In this document: in pieces, positions 1 to 9,283 of the stretch
Numbering within the stretch: position 1 is the stretch's first letter
Layout of the letters: each line of letters begins with the position of its first letter
Assembly (NCBI GenBank): GCA_022827325.1
Contig: JAJDTE010000067.1
Coordinates: forward strand, 53,894 to 117,893
Direction: 5' to 3'
DNA: 64,000 nt
From: VYFG01 sp022827325
Lineage (GTDB): Bacteria > Pseudomonadota > Gammaproteobacteria > Arenicellales > Poriferihabitantaceae
Notes under the pieces: model-generated
What the model was told of the DNA's origin: nothing
The model's database searches: none
What the model saw: only the letters and a program-made list of their open reading frames with translations
Translations under genes and position numbers: made by a program

Positions 1-1
1 T

Positions 2-385
2 CTCTGCCGGCAGCCCGAAGGCCTGGAATACACCCTCGACAATCTCGAGCATCTGGTCGTGAAGATGGTCGGCGAATCGGGGGGGTACGGCATGCTGGTC
101 GGGCCCCACGCAACACCCGACGAACGCGCCGAATATGCACGGGAAATTCGCAAGGATCCGTCCAATTTCATCTCCCAACCCACCCTCGACCTTTCCTGCG
201 CGCCCTGCCTGACGGGCGACGGGGTTGCGCCAAGACATGTTGATCTGCGCCCTTTCGTACTGCATGGCCAGAACACGCGGCTGGTGCCCGGCGCATTCTG
301 CCGGGTCGCCCTCACCCCCGGCTCCCTGGTTGTAAACTCCAGTCAGGGCGGTGGCGGCAAGGATTTCTGGGTACTTTCCTCCTGA
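2..385 (+). CDS. Circularly permuted ATP-grasp protein (DUF404/DUF407 type), C-terminal part only
   Basis: The reading frame is open from the window edge, so the 5' end is missing; about 127 residues remain. The stretch VGESGGYGMLVGPHA matches the glycine-rich ATP-contact region of the circularly permuted ATP-grasp type 2 family, and the tail with S-Q-P-T-L-D-L-S is also typical. The family is thought to form peptide or amide bonds, but substrates are mostly unknown. It sits directly before an alpha-E protein and a transglutaminase-like protein, the usual three-gene neighbourhood of this family, which supports the call. Confidence 0.85.
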   Translation, partial: LCRQPEGLEYTLDNLEHLVVKMVGESGGYGMLVGPHATPDERAEYAREIRKDPSNFISQPTLDLSCAPCLTGDGVAPRHVDLRPFVLHGQNTRLVPGAFCRVALTPGSLVVNSSQGGGGKDFWVLSS

Positions 386-395
386 CCGTATCGAA

Positions 396-1373
396 ATGCT
401 GTCGCACAACGCCCAGGGACTGTACTGGATCGGCCGGTACCTTGAGCGGGCGGAGCATGGCTGCCGCCTGCTCGCGGACCAGCTCGAAGCCCTCCAGGAC
501 CGGCCGGTGGACGATATCGACCGCATGTGGCGGCGCCTGTATGCAAGCCTGAAGCGCAGCCCGGCGGGCGGCAGCCTGGAATCCAACCTGAGCGATGAGG
601 AATTCATGCTGGCGGATTCCTTTACGCTCGCCGACGACCTGACTTTCGAGCCGAGCAATCCTGGTGCCATCCGGAACTGCGTTGCGTCCGCGCGCGAGAA
701 TGCCCGCCAGGTCCGAAACTCGATCGGCAAGGACATGTGGTACTGCCTCAACACGGTTCATCTGGAACTGTCCGGCATCGAGATCGGGGACATCTGGAAC
801 AATCAGCCGGGGGATTTCTATTCCCATACCAAGGACGCCATCCGGACGTTCTCCGGGGCCGCCGACAGCACCATGTACCGTGATTGCGGGTGGCATTTCC
901 TGCAACTGGGCCGGTTTATCGAGCGGGCCCAGTTGCTCGCTTCCCTGCTGGACGCGCAGGTTTCAACCTTCCCCACCGGGGAACAGCAGATCGAGTCCGA
1001 CTGGTGCTCCCTGCTGCGGGTCTGCGAGGCCAGGTTCGCCTACAGCCGCCGCCATTCGCTGGAATACCTGCCGTGCAACGTGATCGGATTCCTGGTTTCC
1101 GATCCCCTGCTGTCACATTCGATCCGATATTCGCTGGCACGGATTACCGATGCACTTGACGCCGTTTCCGAGGAGCAGCCCGCCATGGAGGCGAGCCACC
1201 TGGGAGGGCGCATGTCGGCATACATCGACTACGAGTGGCCGGGCCGTGACCCCGAGGATGATCAGGCCACGCGCCATGCATTGCAAAGAATCCACGATAC
1301 CTGCTGTCATCTTCACGACAACATCGAGGCGACCTATTTCAACTACATCATCGAGGACAGCCCGCGGTCATGA
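396..1373 (+). CDS. Alpha-E domain-containing protein (DUF403)
   Basis: About 325 residues, matching the usual length of the all-helical alpha-E family, whose biochemical role is not established. I chose the ATG at 396 because homologues begin M-L-S-x-x-A-x-x-L-Y-W-I-G-R-Y-L-E-R-A, which this start gives exactly; a GTG at 351 would add 15 residues and overlap the upstream gene. The repeated pattern F-I-E-R-A-Q near the middle is also typical. The gene begins 10 bases after the ATP-grasp stop and its TGA overlaps the ATG of the next gene (ATGA), so the three genes are probably co-transcribed. Confidence 0.85.
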   Translation: MLSHNAQGLYWIGRYLERAEHGCRLLADQLEALQDRPVDDIDRMWRRLYASLKRSPAGGSLESNLSDEEFMLADSFTLADDLTFEPSNPGAIRNCVASARENARQVRNSIGKDMWYCLNTVHLELSGIEIGDIWNNQPGDFYSHTKDAIRTFSGAADSTMYRDCGWHFLQLGRFIERAQLLASLLDAQVSTFPTGEQQIESDWCSLLRVCEARFAYSRRHSLEYLPCNVIGFLVSDPLLSHSIRYSLARITDALDAVSEEQPAMEASHLGGRMSAYIDYEWPGRDPEDDQATRHALQRIHDTCCHLHDNIEATYFNYIIEDSPRS

Positions 1374-2329
1374 AGACGCCGCCACAGAGGTTCCTGGTCG
1401 AGCACCACTCCCACTTCCACTACACGGCACCGGCATACCATAGCGTGATGCTCCTTCGCCTGCACCCCCGGGAAGACTGTGGACAGCGGGTGCTGAAGTT
1501 CAGCCTGCGTTCGGACCCTGCCGCTGCACTCGCCTCCTTCGACGACGCGTTCGGCAATACGTGCCACCTGCTCAATATCCACCGCGAACACCGGCAGACC
1601 ATCCTGAACTCCCGGGTACAGGTTGAAACCTGCCCGGCGCCTTCGCTCGAGACCCATGCCGAAAGCGACGACTGGGACGCACTATCAGAAATGGCAAACC
1701 CGATCCAGCTCTGGGAATACCTGAATCCCAGCCGATTCGTCTACACCTGCCCGGCCCTAGAGTCATTCGTGACCGAGAACGGCATCCGCCGCGGTACCGG
1801 CCCGATTTCCTCGCTGCTCGAAACTGCATCCATACTGTACAAGACGTTCCGCTACGAACCCGGCAGCACCGAGGTGTACTCCCCGATCGAACATATTCTG
1901 GAGACCGGGCGCGGGGTCTGCCAGGACTACACGCACGTCATGATCGCCATTGCCCGTTCCTGGGGAATACCGGGCCGTTACGTGTCGGGGTATCTTCACC
2001 TGGAAGGAATCGCAGGCGAACAGGTTCCCGCAGGCGCCAGCCATTCCTGGGGCGAGTTCCTGCTGCCCGGCCTGGGCTGGGTCGGCATCGACCCGACCAA
2101 TGACACGCTCTCCGATCACCGGCACATACGCATTGCCGTAGGCCGCGACTACGCGGACGCGGCACCGACCCAGGGGACCCTATTCAGTGGCGGTGAATCC
2201 GGCCTCGAGGTGCAGGTAACGGTCCGGGAGAGCGACGAGCCGGTGCCGGCGGTCAAACTGTACGCACAGCATGCGAATCTCATCGCCACCAGGGCGCCGA
2301 TCCCGTCACAGCATCGCTCCGACCAGTAG
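1370..2329 (+). CDS. Transglutaminase-like family protein (BTLCP type)
   Basis: 319 residues with an N-terminal beta-rich domain (H-H-S-H-F-H-Y) followed by a transglutaminase-like core. The likely catalytic cysteine is in GRGVCQDYTHVMIAIAR, the histidine in ASHSWGEF and the aspartate in WVGIDPTND, giving a Cys-His-Asp triad. Enzymes of this fold are peptidases or acyl transferases; the target is unknown. The start codon overlaps the alpha-E stop by four bases, which suggests translational coupling within the ATP-grasp/alpha-E/transglutaminase operon. Confidence 0.85.
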   Translation: MKTPPQRFLVEHHSHFHYTAPAYHSVMLLRLHPREDCGQRVLKFSLRSDPAAALASFDDAFGNTCHLLNIHREHRQTILNSRVQVETCPAPSLETHAESDDWDALSEMANPIQLWEYLNPSRFVYTCPALESFVTENGIRRGTGPISSLLETASILYKTFRYEPGSTEVYSPIEHILETGRGVCQDYTHVMIAIARSWGIPGRYVSGYLHLEGIAGEQVPAGASHSWGEFLLPGLGWVGIDPTNDTLSDHRHIRIAVGRDYADAAPTQGTLFSGGESGLEVQVTVRESDEPVPAVKLYAQHANLIATRAPIPSQHRSDQ

Positions 2330-2356
2330 CCCGCCACTTCCCCTTCCTGTCCTGCC

Positions 2357-2800
2357 GTGACCCTGCCCGCGGAACTTCTCAGGGCCTACACCGAAACCGC
2401 GTACCGCGTGTACGACGGGAACCATGTCGAAACCCTCCAGATCGGGAAAGCGAGCGACTTCATGGTTGCGCGCATGCGGCAACTCGAGGTGACCACGGCC
2501 TGCCTGATCACCGCCTGGAATCCATACAGCGAACCGGCCGTCGAAACGGATAACCGGGCCCGGAACGCCGCCCTTGAGACCGAGATACGGAATGCGGGGT
2601 TTTTCCTGCTTCCGGGAAAGGGCGAGAACACCCGGGGTGAATGGCCCGGGGAGGAGAGCATTCTGGCTTTCGGTCCGACCCGGGCCCAGGCAACCGGGTG
2701 GTGCCGCCAATACCGGCAGCATGCAGTGGTCTGGGTCCGGAGCGACGGCATCCCGCTCCTTCTCCTGCAGGATGGGACCCTGCTGGAAGGGGAAAGCTAG
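2357..2800 (+). CDS. DUF3293 domain-containing protein
   Basis: 147 residues starting at a GTG. The sequence pattern A-Y-x-x-T-x-Y at the start, L-I-T-A-W-N-P in the middle and the late S-x-L-A-F-G motif fit the small cytoplasmic DUF3293 family, whose function is unknown. It lies 27 bases after the transglutaminase gene and could be the last gene of that operon. The next gene is on the opposite strand and converges. Confidence 0.6.
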   Translation: MTLPAELLRAYTETAYRVYDGNHVETLQIGKASDFMVARMRQLEVTTACLITAWNPYSEPAVETDNRARNAALETEIRNAGFFLLPGKGENTRGEWPGEESILAFGPTRAQATGWCRQYRQHAVVWVRSDGIPLLLLQDGTLLEGES

Positions 2801-2866
2801 CGGGGATGTCGCCGCCGGGCGGGAGATGTCCGGAGGCAGCGGCGATGGCCCGCCTAGCGGGAAAAA

Positions 2867-4198
2867 TCAACCGAGCAACGACGCGATCGATTCCTCGAGA
2901 ATATCCAGTCCCCGCCCGAGCTGATCGTCCGGCACGGTGAGCGGCACCAGCAGCCGGATCACGTTTCCGTAAGTACCGCAGGACAGGAGGATCAGCCCCC
3001 TGTCCCTGGCCGTGGCGAGGATTTTCCCGGTGAGCTCGGCATCGGGCTGGTGGATGTCGCCATCCCGGAACAGTTCCATCGCCACCATGGCCCCGAGGCC
3101 CCGCACTTCGCCGATTTCCCGGTATTTCCCCGCCAGGGTGTTCAGCCGGTCGGTCATCATGCCACCGATGGTCCGGGAGCGGTCCACGAGGCTCTCCTCC
3201 TCGAACGCCTCCAGTACCGCAAGGGCCGCCGCGCAGGCAATGGGGCTGCCGCCGTAGGTGCCGCCGAGACCCCCGGCACCGATGGCGTCGACGACATCCT
3301 CCCGTCCGGTCATGCCGGAAAGCGGGAAGCCGCCGGCGATGGACTTGGCGAAGGCCGTGATATCCGCGGCAACCCCCATCTGTTCCATGGCGAAGAAGGT
3401 GCCGGTACGACCGGCGCCGGTCTGCACCTCGTCCGCTATCAGCAGGATCCCGTGCTCGTCACACAGGGCACGCAGGCGCTGCATGAACGACGGCGTGGCG
3501 ACGTAGAACCCGCCTTCTCCCTGCACGGGCTCCAGAAGGACCGCCGCGATGTCGCCGGGTTCCGCGTCATTCTTGAAGATCCGGTGAATCGAGGCGATGG
3601 CGTCGTCCTCACTCACACCGTGGAGCGCACAGGGATAGTCCGCGCGGAACACTCCGCCCGGCATCAGGCCCATGCCGGTACGGTACGGCGCCACCTTGCC
3701 GGTCAGCGCCAGGGTCGCCAGAGTGCGGCCGTGGTAGCCGGATGTGAAGGCAATCACGCCGGTGCGTCCGGTAAAGGCCCGCGCGGCTTTCACCGCGTTC
3801 TCCACCGCCTCCGCGCCGGTAACGAACAGCGCACTCTTCTTCGCGAAATCCCCCGGGACGAGACGGTTCAGCCGCTCACAAACGGAAATGTAGTTCTCGT
3901 ATCCCAGCACCATGAAGCAGGTATGGGAAAAGGCCTCCATCTGCTCCAGGACCGCGGCCTTCACCCTGGGATGCATGTGGCCGGTGTTGAGCACCGCGAT
4001 ACCGCCGGCGAAGTCGAGGTATTCGCGGCCTTCCACGTCCCAGACCGTGGCGTTTTCCGCGCGCTCGACGTAGATGGGATGGATCGCCCCGACACCCCGG
4101 GCCACCGCCGCCTGGCGCCTGGCCAGCAGGGATTCGTTGGTTGCGGTACCGGACTGGAGGCCGGACACGGATTTCAGTTGTTCTGCGCTGGCTGACAT
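2867..4198 (-). CDS. gabT: 4-aminobutyrate aminotransferase (class III PLP aminotransferase)
   Basis: 443 residues from the ATG at 4198; homologues start near this M, and a longer reading to 4270 gives an unlikely His-rich leader. The PLP lysine is K285 in FAKSIAGGFPLSG, the cofactor aspartate is D256 in LIADEVQTGAGRTG, and substrate/PLP contacts are in TSGYHGRTLATLALTGK. GabT moves the amino group of GABA to 2-oxoglutarate, giving succinate semialdehyde. No succinate-semialdehyde dehydrogenase lies next to it, so a related omega-amino acid substrate is possible. Confidence 0.88.
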   Translation of the reverse strand: MSASAEQLKSVSGLQSGTATNESLLARRQAAVARGVGAIHPIYVERAENATVWDVEGREYLDFAGGIAVLNTGHMHPRVKAAVLEQMEAFSHTCFMVLGYENYISVCERLNRLVPGDFAKKSALFVTGAEAVENAVKAARAFTGRTGVIAFTSGYHGRTLATLALTGKVAPYRTGMGLMPGGVFRADYPCALHGVSEDDAIASIHRIFKNDAEPGDIAAVLLEPVQGEGGFYVATPSFMQRLRALCDEHGILLIADEVQTGAGRTGTFFAMEQMGVAADITAFAKSIAGGFPLSGMTGREDVVDAIGAGGLGGTYGGSPIACAAALAVLEAFEEESLVDRSRTIGGMMTDRLNTLAGKYREIGEVRGLGAMVAMELFRDGDIHQPDAELTGKILATARDRGLILLSCGTYGNVIRLLVPLTVPDDQLGRGLDILEESIASLLG

Positions 4199-4425
4199 GT
4201 TCGTCTCGCTCTCAGGGTGGTGATGCCCGCCGTGACAGACCGGATTGCGGCTGCCCGGACGGGATGGCAAATCATATGGTAGTCCCCGGCCCTGCTGTTT
4301 TCCAGCATCCCGCGCAATTTATTACTGGTTTCTTCCTTCCGGTTATCCGGCAGTCCGACAAGACCGCAACCACGGTATGAACCGTCCCCGCAGTCCTGCC
4401 TCCTGCCGGCAGACCCCCCGCAGGT

Positions 4426-5286
4426 TCAGCCGGGCGGCCGCACGAGACACCCCACCTTGGCGCCCAGACTCCTGGCCGTACGCATCTGCCGGTAGAGCCG
4501 CGAGAAACCGTGAAGGAAGATCACGGCGGGATTGACAGTCTCCAGCGGCGGCAAGACGCCGTAGACCACCTTTTCGCGCTCTTCCTCGAACGTGCCGAAC
4601 AGCCGGTCCCACACGATGAAGACGCCGCCGTAGTTCTTGTCCACGTACTGCGGGTTCGAGCCGTGGTGAACGCGGTGGTGCGAGGGCGTGTTCATCACCG
4701 CCTCGACGGGCCGGGGCAACTTGCCGATTGCCTCGGTGTGAAGCAACGTCTGGTAGAGCTGCACGAAGGCCTCGGCGAAGAACACGACGAGGGGGTCGAA
4801 GCCCGCGATCACCAGCGGGATATGGAAGGGCAGCGGGAACACACCGTCGAGCGGGCCGAAGCGGTAGGCCACCGAGATGTTGAAGAACGGCGATGAATGG
4901 TGGACCGTGTGGGTCGCCCACCCGATCCCCACCCGGTGCGTGAACCGGTGCTCCCAGTAGTAGGCGAGATCGGCCAGCACAACGCACAGCGCGATGGACC
5001 AGGCCGTGGTCGGGATGTCGAACACCCGCCAGTAATAGTGGACGTGGTAATAGGCAGCGATGTAGAACGTCGCGAGCAGTCCGTAGGCAATCAGCAGGAA
5101 GGCGATCAGCGTGGCGAAGTTGGCGAGGGTGTCGCCGATCAGGGTCCAGGTAAGCGTCTTCCTGAAGGCGTAGCGGACGAGTTCGAACAGCAGGAAGGCG
5201 CTCGCGGCGAGGAAGATCCACTCGTCGAGCAGAATCTCCCAGTCGTAGACCCGATTGACCGGGATGGGTCGGTCAAGAAAATCCAT
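4426..5286 (-). CDS. Sterol desaturase / fatty acid hydroxylase superfamily membrane protein
   Basis: 286 residues. The ATG at 5286 has a strong ribosome site (GGAGGG) about eight bases upstream, which decides the start over longer versions. Several hydrophobic segments lie in the first half. The histidine clusters expected for a di-iron membrane hydroxylase are present: HRFTHRVG, THTVHHSSPFFN and HHRVHHGSNPQYVDKNYGG. The family hydroxylates or desaturates lipids in the membrane; the substrate cannot be told from sequence. It appears to be a single-gene unit. Confidence 0.85.
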   Translation of the reverse strand: MDFLDRPIPVNRVYDWEILLDEWIFLAASAFLLFELVRYAFRKTLTWTLIGDTLANFATLIAFLLIAYGLLATFYIAAYYHVHYYWRVFDIPTTAWSIALCVVLADLAYYWEHRFTHRVGIGWATHTVHHSSPFFNISVAYRFGPLDGVFPLPFHIPLVIAGFDPLVVFFAEAFVQLYQTLLHTEAIGKLPRPVEAVMNTPSHHRVHHGSNPQYVDKNYGGVFIVWDRLFGTFEEEREKVVYGVLPPLETVNPAVIFLHGFSRLYRQMRTARSLGAKVGCLVRPPG

Positions 5287-5601
5287 GGCCGTCCCTCCAG
5301 GTTCGGCAGAAAACGATGAGATAGGCTGACACCCCCAGAGCATGGCGAGCATCCACGGCAACCGGAGCGTCATCTCACGCCGAGTCGCATGGCCGATTCC
5401 GGTGGGCGGACAGTGCTGGTTCAGAAACTGATGAAAGTTGCAGCCCTGTCAACCAGCGGATATAAGCCCCAAAGGAAAAAATACAAGGTCATGAAACGAT
5501 GCCGGAATTGCCTTGTTCACGGGTGGGCTCAAGATGACCGTACCAGGATCACAGCCGTCACCGAAGTGCGCCATGCCCACACGAGTCCTTTCTCCATCCC
5601 G
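5287..5601. other. Intergenic region between two minus-strand genes
   Basis: About 315 bases between the AttH-like gene end and the sterol desaturase start. No convincing gene is seen. On the minus strand a perfect TTGACA hexamer (5453-5448) is the best -35 candidate for the desaturase gene, but no good -10 sits 17 bases downstream. The region contains a short A-rich tract near 5475. Confidence 0.4.
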
Positions 5602-6798
5602 CTAGTAACCTGTGAGTTCCATGTAACCCCAACCGGATACCGGCGCACCGTTCCAGGTTCCGTCTACATTCACCAGTCCCTCGTAATAGCGAAAGGCCAT
5701 GTCCATCACCTGGTCGTCAATTGCCGGCGTGACGGTGAGTGCCCAGGGGACTTCCGGGGAGTCTGCCCGCAGACGCCAGGCGACGGGATACGTGGTTTCA
5801 TGGCCAGGGGCGGTCCAGTACCCGGTGGGTTCAAGGCTGATACCGCCGGGGTCCAGTGAGGTTTTTCGATTCGCCGGGTCAAGCAGCGCGGCGGACAGGT
5901 ACGGAGGATTGCCTGCCTCCCTGACCTGGAAAATCACCAGCCTGTACCCGTTGTCGAGATTGAGGGAGAACCAGTCCCATCCGCTTTGCCCGGGTGCCAG
6001 TACCGCGCTGGACCATTCCCTGTCCATCCAGGTCTGTCCCCGGACGGAAAAGATCTCCTCCCCGAGGCGCACCGTTCCCCGGGTCGACAGACCGGGCATG
6101 GAATAGTAGTAGCTGGCGGCCCGTTCGTCCGCGGTTTTGACGCTGTATCCACGATCGCCCTGCAGCACGGGCGGCAGTGCGGCCTCCACGACGAGGTCCA
6201 GCGCCAGTTCACCGGTCCCGGCAGTCAACCGGGCGGTAAAGCAGCCATCACAGGCTTCATTCCTGCCGGTCGCCCTTGCCGACCAGCCGTTGACCCAGAT
6301 GGCGAGCGGCGCCGCCTCGGCCCCGGCGAGTCCCAGCGCCCCGCGGGCGAAGTCTTCCCGGGCGGTGAAGCGTTCTCCATCCACGTCCGTCAGCGCCAGG
6401 TGCGCCATCCATGACTGGTCCGAAGACCAGGCGGAATCGGGCCGGACGCCGGCGCCCCCCGTACGGAAGCGAAAGAATGTGAGCTGATAGCCGAACACCC
6501 TGCCCGCGGGACTCTCCAGCCGGCCCGTGAAATACCACCATTCCTGGCGGAAATCGGGGTGGGGACCGTGGTCCCGGGGAAACTCGATGGCGTAACCCGG
6601 AACCACCGGCCTGAACTGCTCCTCTGCCGGCATGGACAGAAAGGCGATAAGATCCTCCCGGGACCGGGATTCGTCCTCGGACCCGGTTTCCGCACCACGG
6701 AACAATACGGTCAGCAGTCCGGCCAGGGCCAGCATGACCGCTATGACCGCCCACCGAAGGACGCGGCCTGCCGTGAAATGCGCGTACTCAGTCTTCAC
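5602..6798 (-). CDS. AttH-like lipocalin-fold secreted protein (CrtC/COG5621 family)
   Basis: About 398 residues from a GTG at 6798 that has GGAGG four bases upstream and overlaps the permease stop by 11 bases; a GTG at 6822 is an alternative. One N-terminal hydrophobic segment (AVIAVMLALAGLLTVLF) anchors or exports the protein. Signature stretches are DFRQEWWYFTGRL near residue 85, GYQLTFFRF, and GQTWMDREWSS in the second half, typical of the AttH/carotenoid 1,2-hydratase-like family. With the two genes before it, it makes an AttEFGH-like ABC system; the physiological substrate is not known. Confidence 0.85.
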   Translation of the reverse strand: MKTEYAHFTAGRVLRWAVIAVMLALAGLLTVLFRGAETGSEDESRSREDLIAFLSMPAEEQFRPVVPGYAIEFPRDHGPHPDFRQEWWYFTGRLESPAGRVFGYQLTFFRFRTGGAGVRPDSAWSSDQSWMAHLALTDVDGERFTAREDFARGALGLAGAEAAPLAIWVNGWSARATGRNEACDGCFTARLTAGTGELALDLVVEAALPPVLQGDRGYSVKTADERAASYYYSMPGLSTRGTVRLGEEIFSVRGQTWMDREWSSAVLAPGQSGWDWFSLNLDNGYRLVIFQVREAGNPPYLSAALLDPANRKTSLDPGGISLEPTGYWTAPGHETTYPVAWRLRADSPEVPWALTVTPAIDDQVMDMAFRYYEGLVNVDGTWNGAPVSGWGYMELTGY

Positions 6799-9283
6799 GA
6801 AGCCTCCGGATCTCCTCTCCACCCCGGAAGCGCCATGCCGGGTAGACCGCTGCCGCCAGGGCGGCCGCCACCGACAGCGCCACCGCCTGCCATGCCAGGT
6901 TCCAGTTCACCAGGCTTTCCATGGACCAGCCGAAGGACCGCACATTGATGACCCGGATGAGGATCAGGGACAACAGCATTCCCAGGGGCACGGCCACCAG
7001 CCCCGCAGCCAGACCGGCAAGCCCGGACTCCAGAACCAGCAGGCCCCCGATCTGCCGCCGGCTGAAACCGATCGCCGACAGCATGGCGAACTCCCGCCGG
7101 CGTTCCAGCAGCAATGCCATCAGCGCCGACAGAATCCCAATCACCGCTACGATCACCGCAAGCAGACGCAGTACCGCCGTGATCCGGAATGTATGGTCAA
7201 ACACCGCGAGCGAGGTCTGCCGCAGGTCGCGGTTGGAACGGATGAACATTCCGTAGGGTGCGCCGGGACGGCTCTGGACGGTCCCGATCGTCTGCGCCAC
7301 ATCGGCGCCGGGCGCCAGATACAGGGCGGCCGAGACCTGGCGGCGATCATCGAAGTACCGGTTCCAGGTACGCCGGTCCATGGTCACCAGGCCGTGTTCG
7401 CTGGAGTAGTCCCGGTACACCGCGGCAATGGAAAATCCGTGCATTCCACGATCCGTGGGCAACTCGACCCGGTCACCCGGGACAAGGCGCAGCCGGAGGG
7501 CCAGCGATTCGGTGATCAGGACCTCGCCGTCCCTGTGGAACCGGCTCCAGAGATCCTGGTCCTGGCCGTCGATGATCCGGAAACCGTCGAATCCCTCCCT
7601 AGGCATGTCCACCGCGAATACGGTGAGGGGTCCGTGGTCGGTACCGAGGTCGACCCGGCGCCCGGTACTCAGGTAGCGCAGCTTCGGCAATCCGCGCAGT
7701 TCCGCGAGGAAATCTTCCGTCAGGGCAGAGTCCCCTTCCTGGCCGGTACTGAGGTATACGTCGGCGCGCAGGTAGTGGGCAAGCCAGTCTTCCACGGAGA
7801 AACGGAAACTCTGGATCATCAGTTCAATGCCCAGGGTGGCGGAAACCGCCACCGACAGCGCCGCAACGGCCACGCCGGTCCGGTCCAGGTGGCGGCCGGC
7901 ATTGCCGAGCGCCACCTTCGGCACCAGTTGCCAGTTTCCCGGCCGGAAGACGGCGCCCGCCCGGGAACCCTGGTGGAGCAGCCACGGCCCGAGCAGTGAC
8001 AGGGCGCATATCAGGAAGAACAGTCCGGCAAAGGGCAGGACCAGAGTATCCTCCGGCCAGAGAATCAGCATGGCCGCGAGGACCCCAAACCCCAGTGCCG
8101 ACGGAAACAGCCATGGCAGCAGGCGCTCAAGTCTCCGGGCTCCCGCCGTTTCGTGGAGCAGCACCACCGGCGCCTCCCGGGTGGCCGCCAGAATAGGTGC
8201 GAGCCCGGCAAGCACGCTGGCCGCCAGGCCCACCAGCAGGGCCTTGGCAGCCGTCCAGGCGGAAAGGACCGGTACCGGATTCCCGAGCTCGTGGTACAGG
8301 GCGTCGATCGTGCCGCCCACCAGCACTGTCAGCACATCCGCCAGGACGCCGCCGAGCAGTATTCCGGAGACGGTGCCGAACGCCCCGATCAGCACCACTT
8401 CGGTCAGCAGCACCAGGGAGACCTGGCCGCCGGTGACGCCCATCGCGCCCAGCAATCCCAGTAACCGCCTGCGCCTGATCACCTGGAAGCTGACCGCACT
8501 GTAGACCAGGAACATGGCGACCACCAGGGCGAGCAGGCTGAGCGCGGTGAGGTTGATTCGAAACGCGCGGCTCATGTCCTGCCGGGCACCATGGTGGATG
8601 CCGAGATCGATCAGCCTCGTATCGGCGGGCAGCAGGGCGCGCAGGACACTTTCTTCCCCCGGCCGAAGGCGCAGGTCCACGTGGCTGATGCGGCCCTGCA
8701 TGGCAAGAAAATCCTGGGCCCAGGAAATGTCCGTCACCAGCAGCCTGGATTCCGATTCGCCGGGGATCGTGAGCGTGCCGGCCCATTGAAAGGCCTGCCT
8801 GCGGCTGCCATGCTCCAGCACCACGTAGTCGTCTTTCATCCCCGCCAGACCATCCGGCCCGAACAATGGCCAGGGGATTTCCGCCTCGCCTTCCGGACCG
8901 GGTTCGCCCGTGAACTGGTCAAGGTGAAAATTCCGCAGCCGGTAATCGCTCAGCGGGTCCACCCCCATCAGGGTCCAGCGTTCCCCGCTGCCCGCGATCG
9001 ACACCCGGGCACTGATCACCGGCGCGGCAGCCTGGATACCCGCATCCACGCGCACGACGCGGTAGAGCGATTCATCCAGCGCCCGGGTACTTCCGGAGAG
9101 GCGGTGGGTGGCGGCCCCGTCCATGATCCGGCCTGCCCGGTGGAATTCCGCCATCGCCGAATCGTTGGCGATGTCGACGCCCACGACCACGGACACGCCC
9201 GCGGCCACGCTGAGCACAGTCAGCACCAGCTGCCAGGGACTCCTCAGCAGGTCCCGGGCAAGCGCGAGTACTACCAGTCCCAT
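6788..9283 (-). CDS. FtsX-family ABC transporter permease (AttF/AttG-like, fused form)
   Basis: 831 residues starting M-G-L-V-V-L-A-L-A-R at 9283, which overlaps the ATPase stop by 13 bases; the frame is open further upstream but that part is non-protein-like. About ten membrane spans are visible: one N-terminal, a central group (for example LLALVVAMFLVYSAVSF) and a C-terminal group (for example LLAVIVAVIGILSALMALLL), separated by large periplasmic loops. This duplicated FtsX layout fits lipoprotein-release or YbbP-like permeases that work by mechanotransmission rather than classical transport. Partner ATPase upstream, AttH-like protein downstream. Confidence 0.88.
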   Translation of the reverse strand: MGLVVLALARDLLRSPWQLVLTVLSVAAGVSVVVGVDIANDSAMAEFHRAGRIMDGAATHRLSGSTRALDESLYRVVRVDAGIQAAAPVISARVSIAGSGERWTLMGVDPLSDYRLRNFHLDQFTGEPGPEGEAEIPWPLFGPDGLAGMKDDYVVLEHGSRRQAFQWAGTLTIPGESESRLLVTDISWAQDFLAMQGRISHVDLRLRPGEESVLRALLPADTRLIDLGIHHGARQDMSRAFRINLTALSLLALVVAMFLVYSAVSFQVIRRRRLLGLLGAMGVTGGQVSLVLLTEVVLIGAFGTVSGILLGGVLADVLTVLVGGTIDALYHELGNPVPVLSAWTAAKALLVGLAASVLAGLAPILAATREAPVVLLHETAGARRLERLLPWLFPSALGFGVLAAMLILWPEDTLVLPFAGLFFLICALSLLGPWLLHQGSRAGAVFRPGNWQLVPKVALGNAGRHLDRTGVAVAALSVAVSATLGIELMIQSFRFSVEDWLAHYLRADVYLSTGQEGDSALTEDFLAELRGLPKLRYLSTGRRVDLGTDHGPLTVFAVDMPREGFDGFRIIDGQDQDLWSRFHRDGEVLITESLALRLRLVPGDRVELPTDRGMHGFSIAAVYRDYSSEHGLVTMDRRTWNRYFDDRRQVSAALYLAPGADVAQTIGTVQSRPGAPYGMFIRSNRDLRQTSLAVFDHTFRITAVLRLLAVIVAVIGILSALMALLLERRREFAMLSAIGFSRRQIGGLLVLESGLAGLAAGLVAVPLGMLLSLILIRVINVRSFGWSMESLVNWNLAWQAVALSVAAALAAAVYPAWRFRGGEEIRRLRED

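Noticed and set aside
5389..5859. Plus-strand frame (156 codons) overlapping the AttH-like gene
   Set aside because: Half of it lies antisense to a supported gene and the rest shows no motif or ribosome site.
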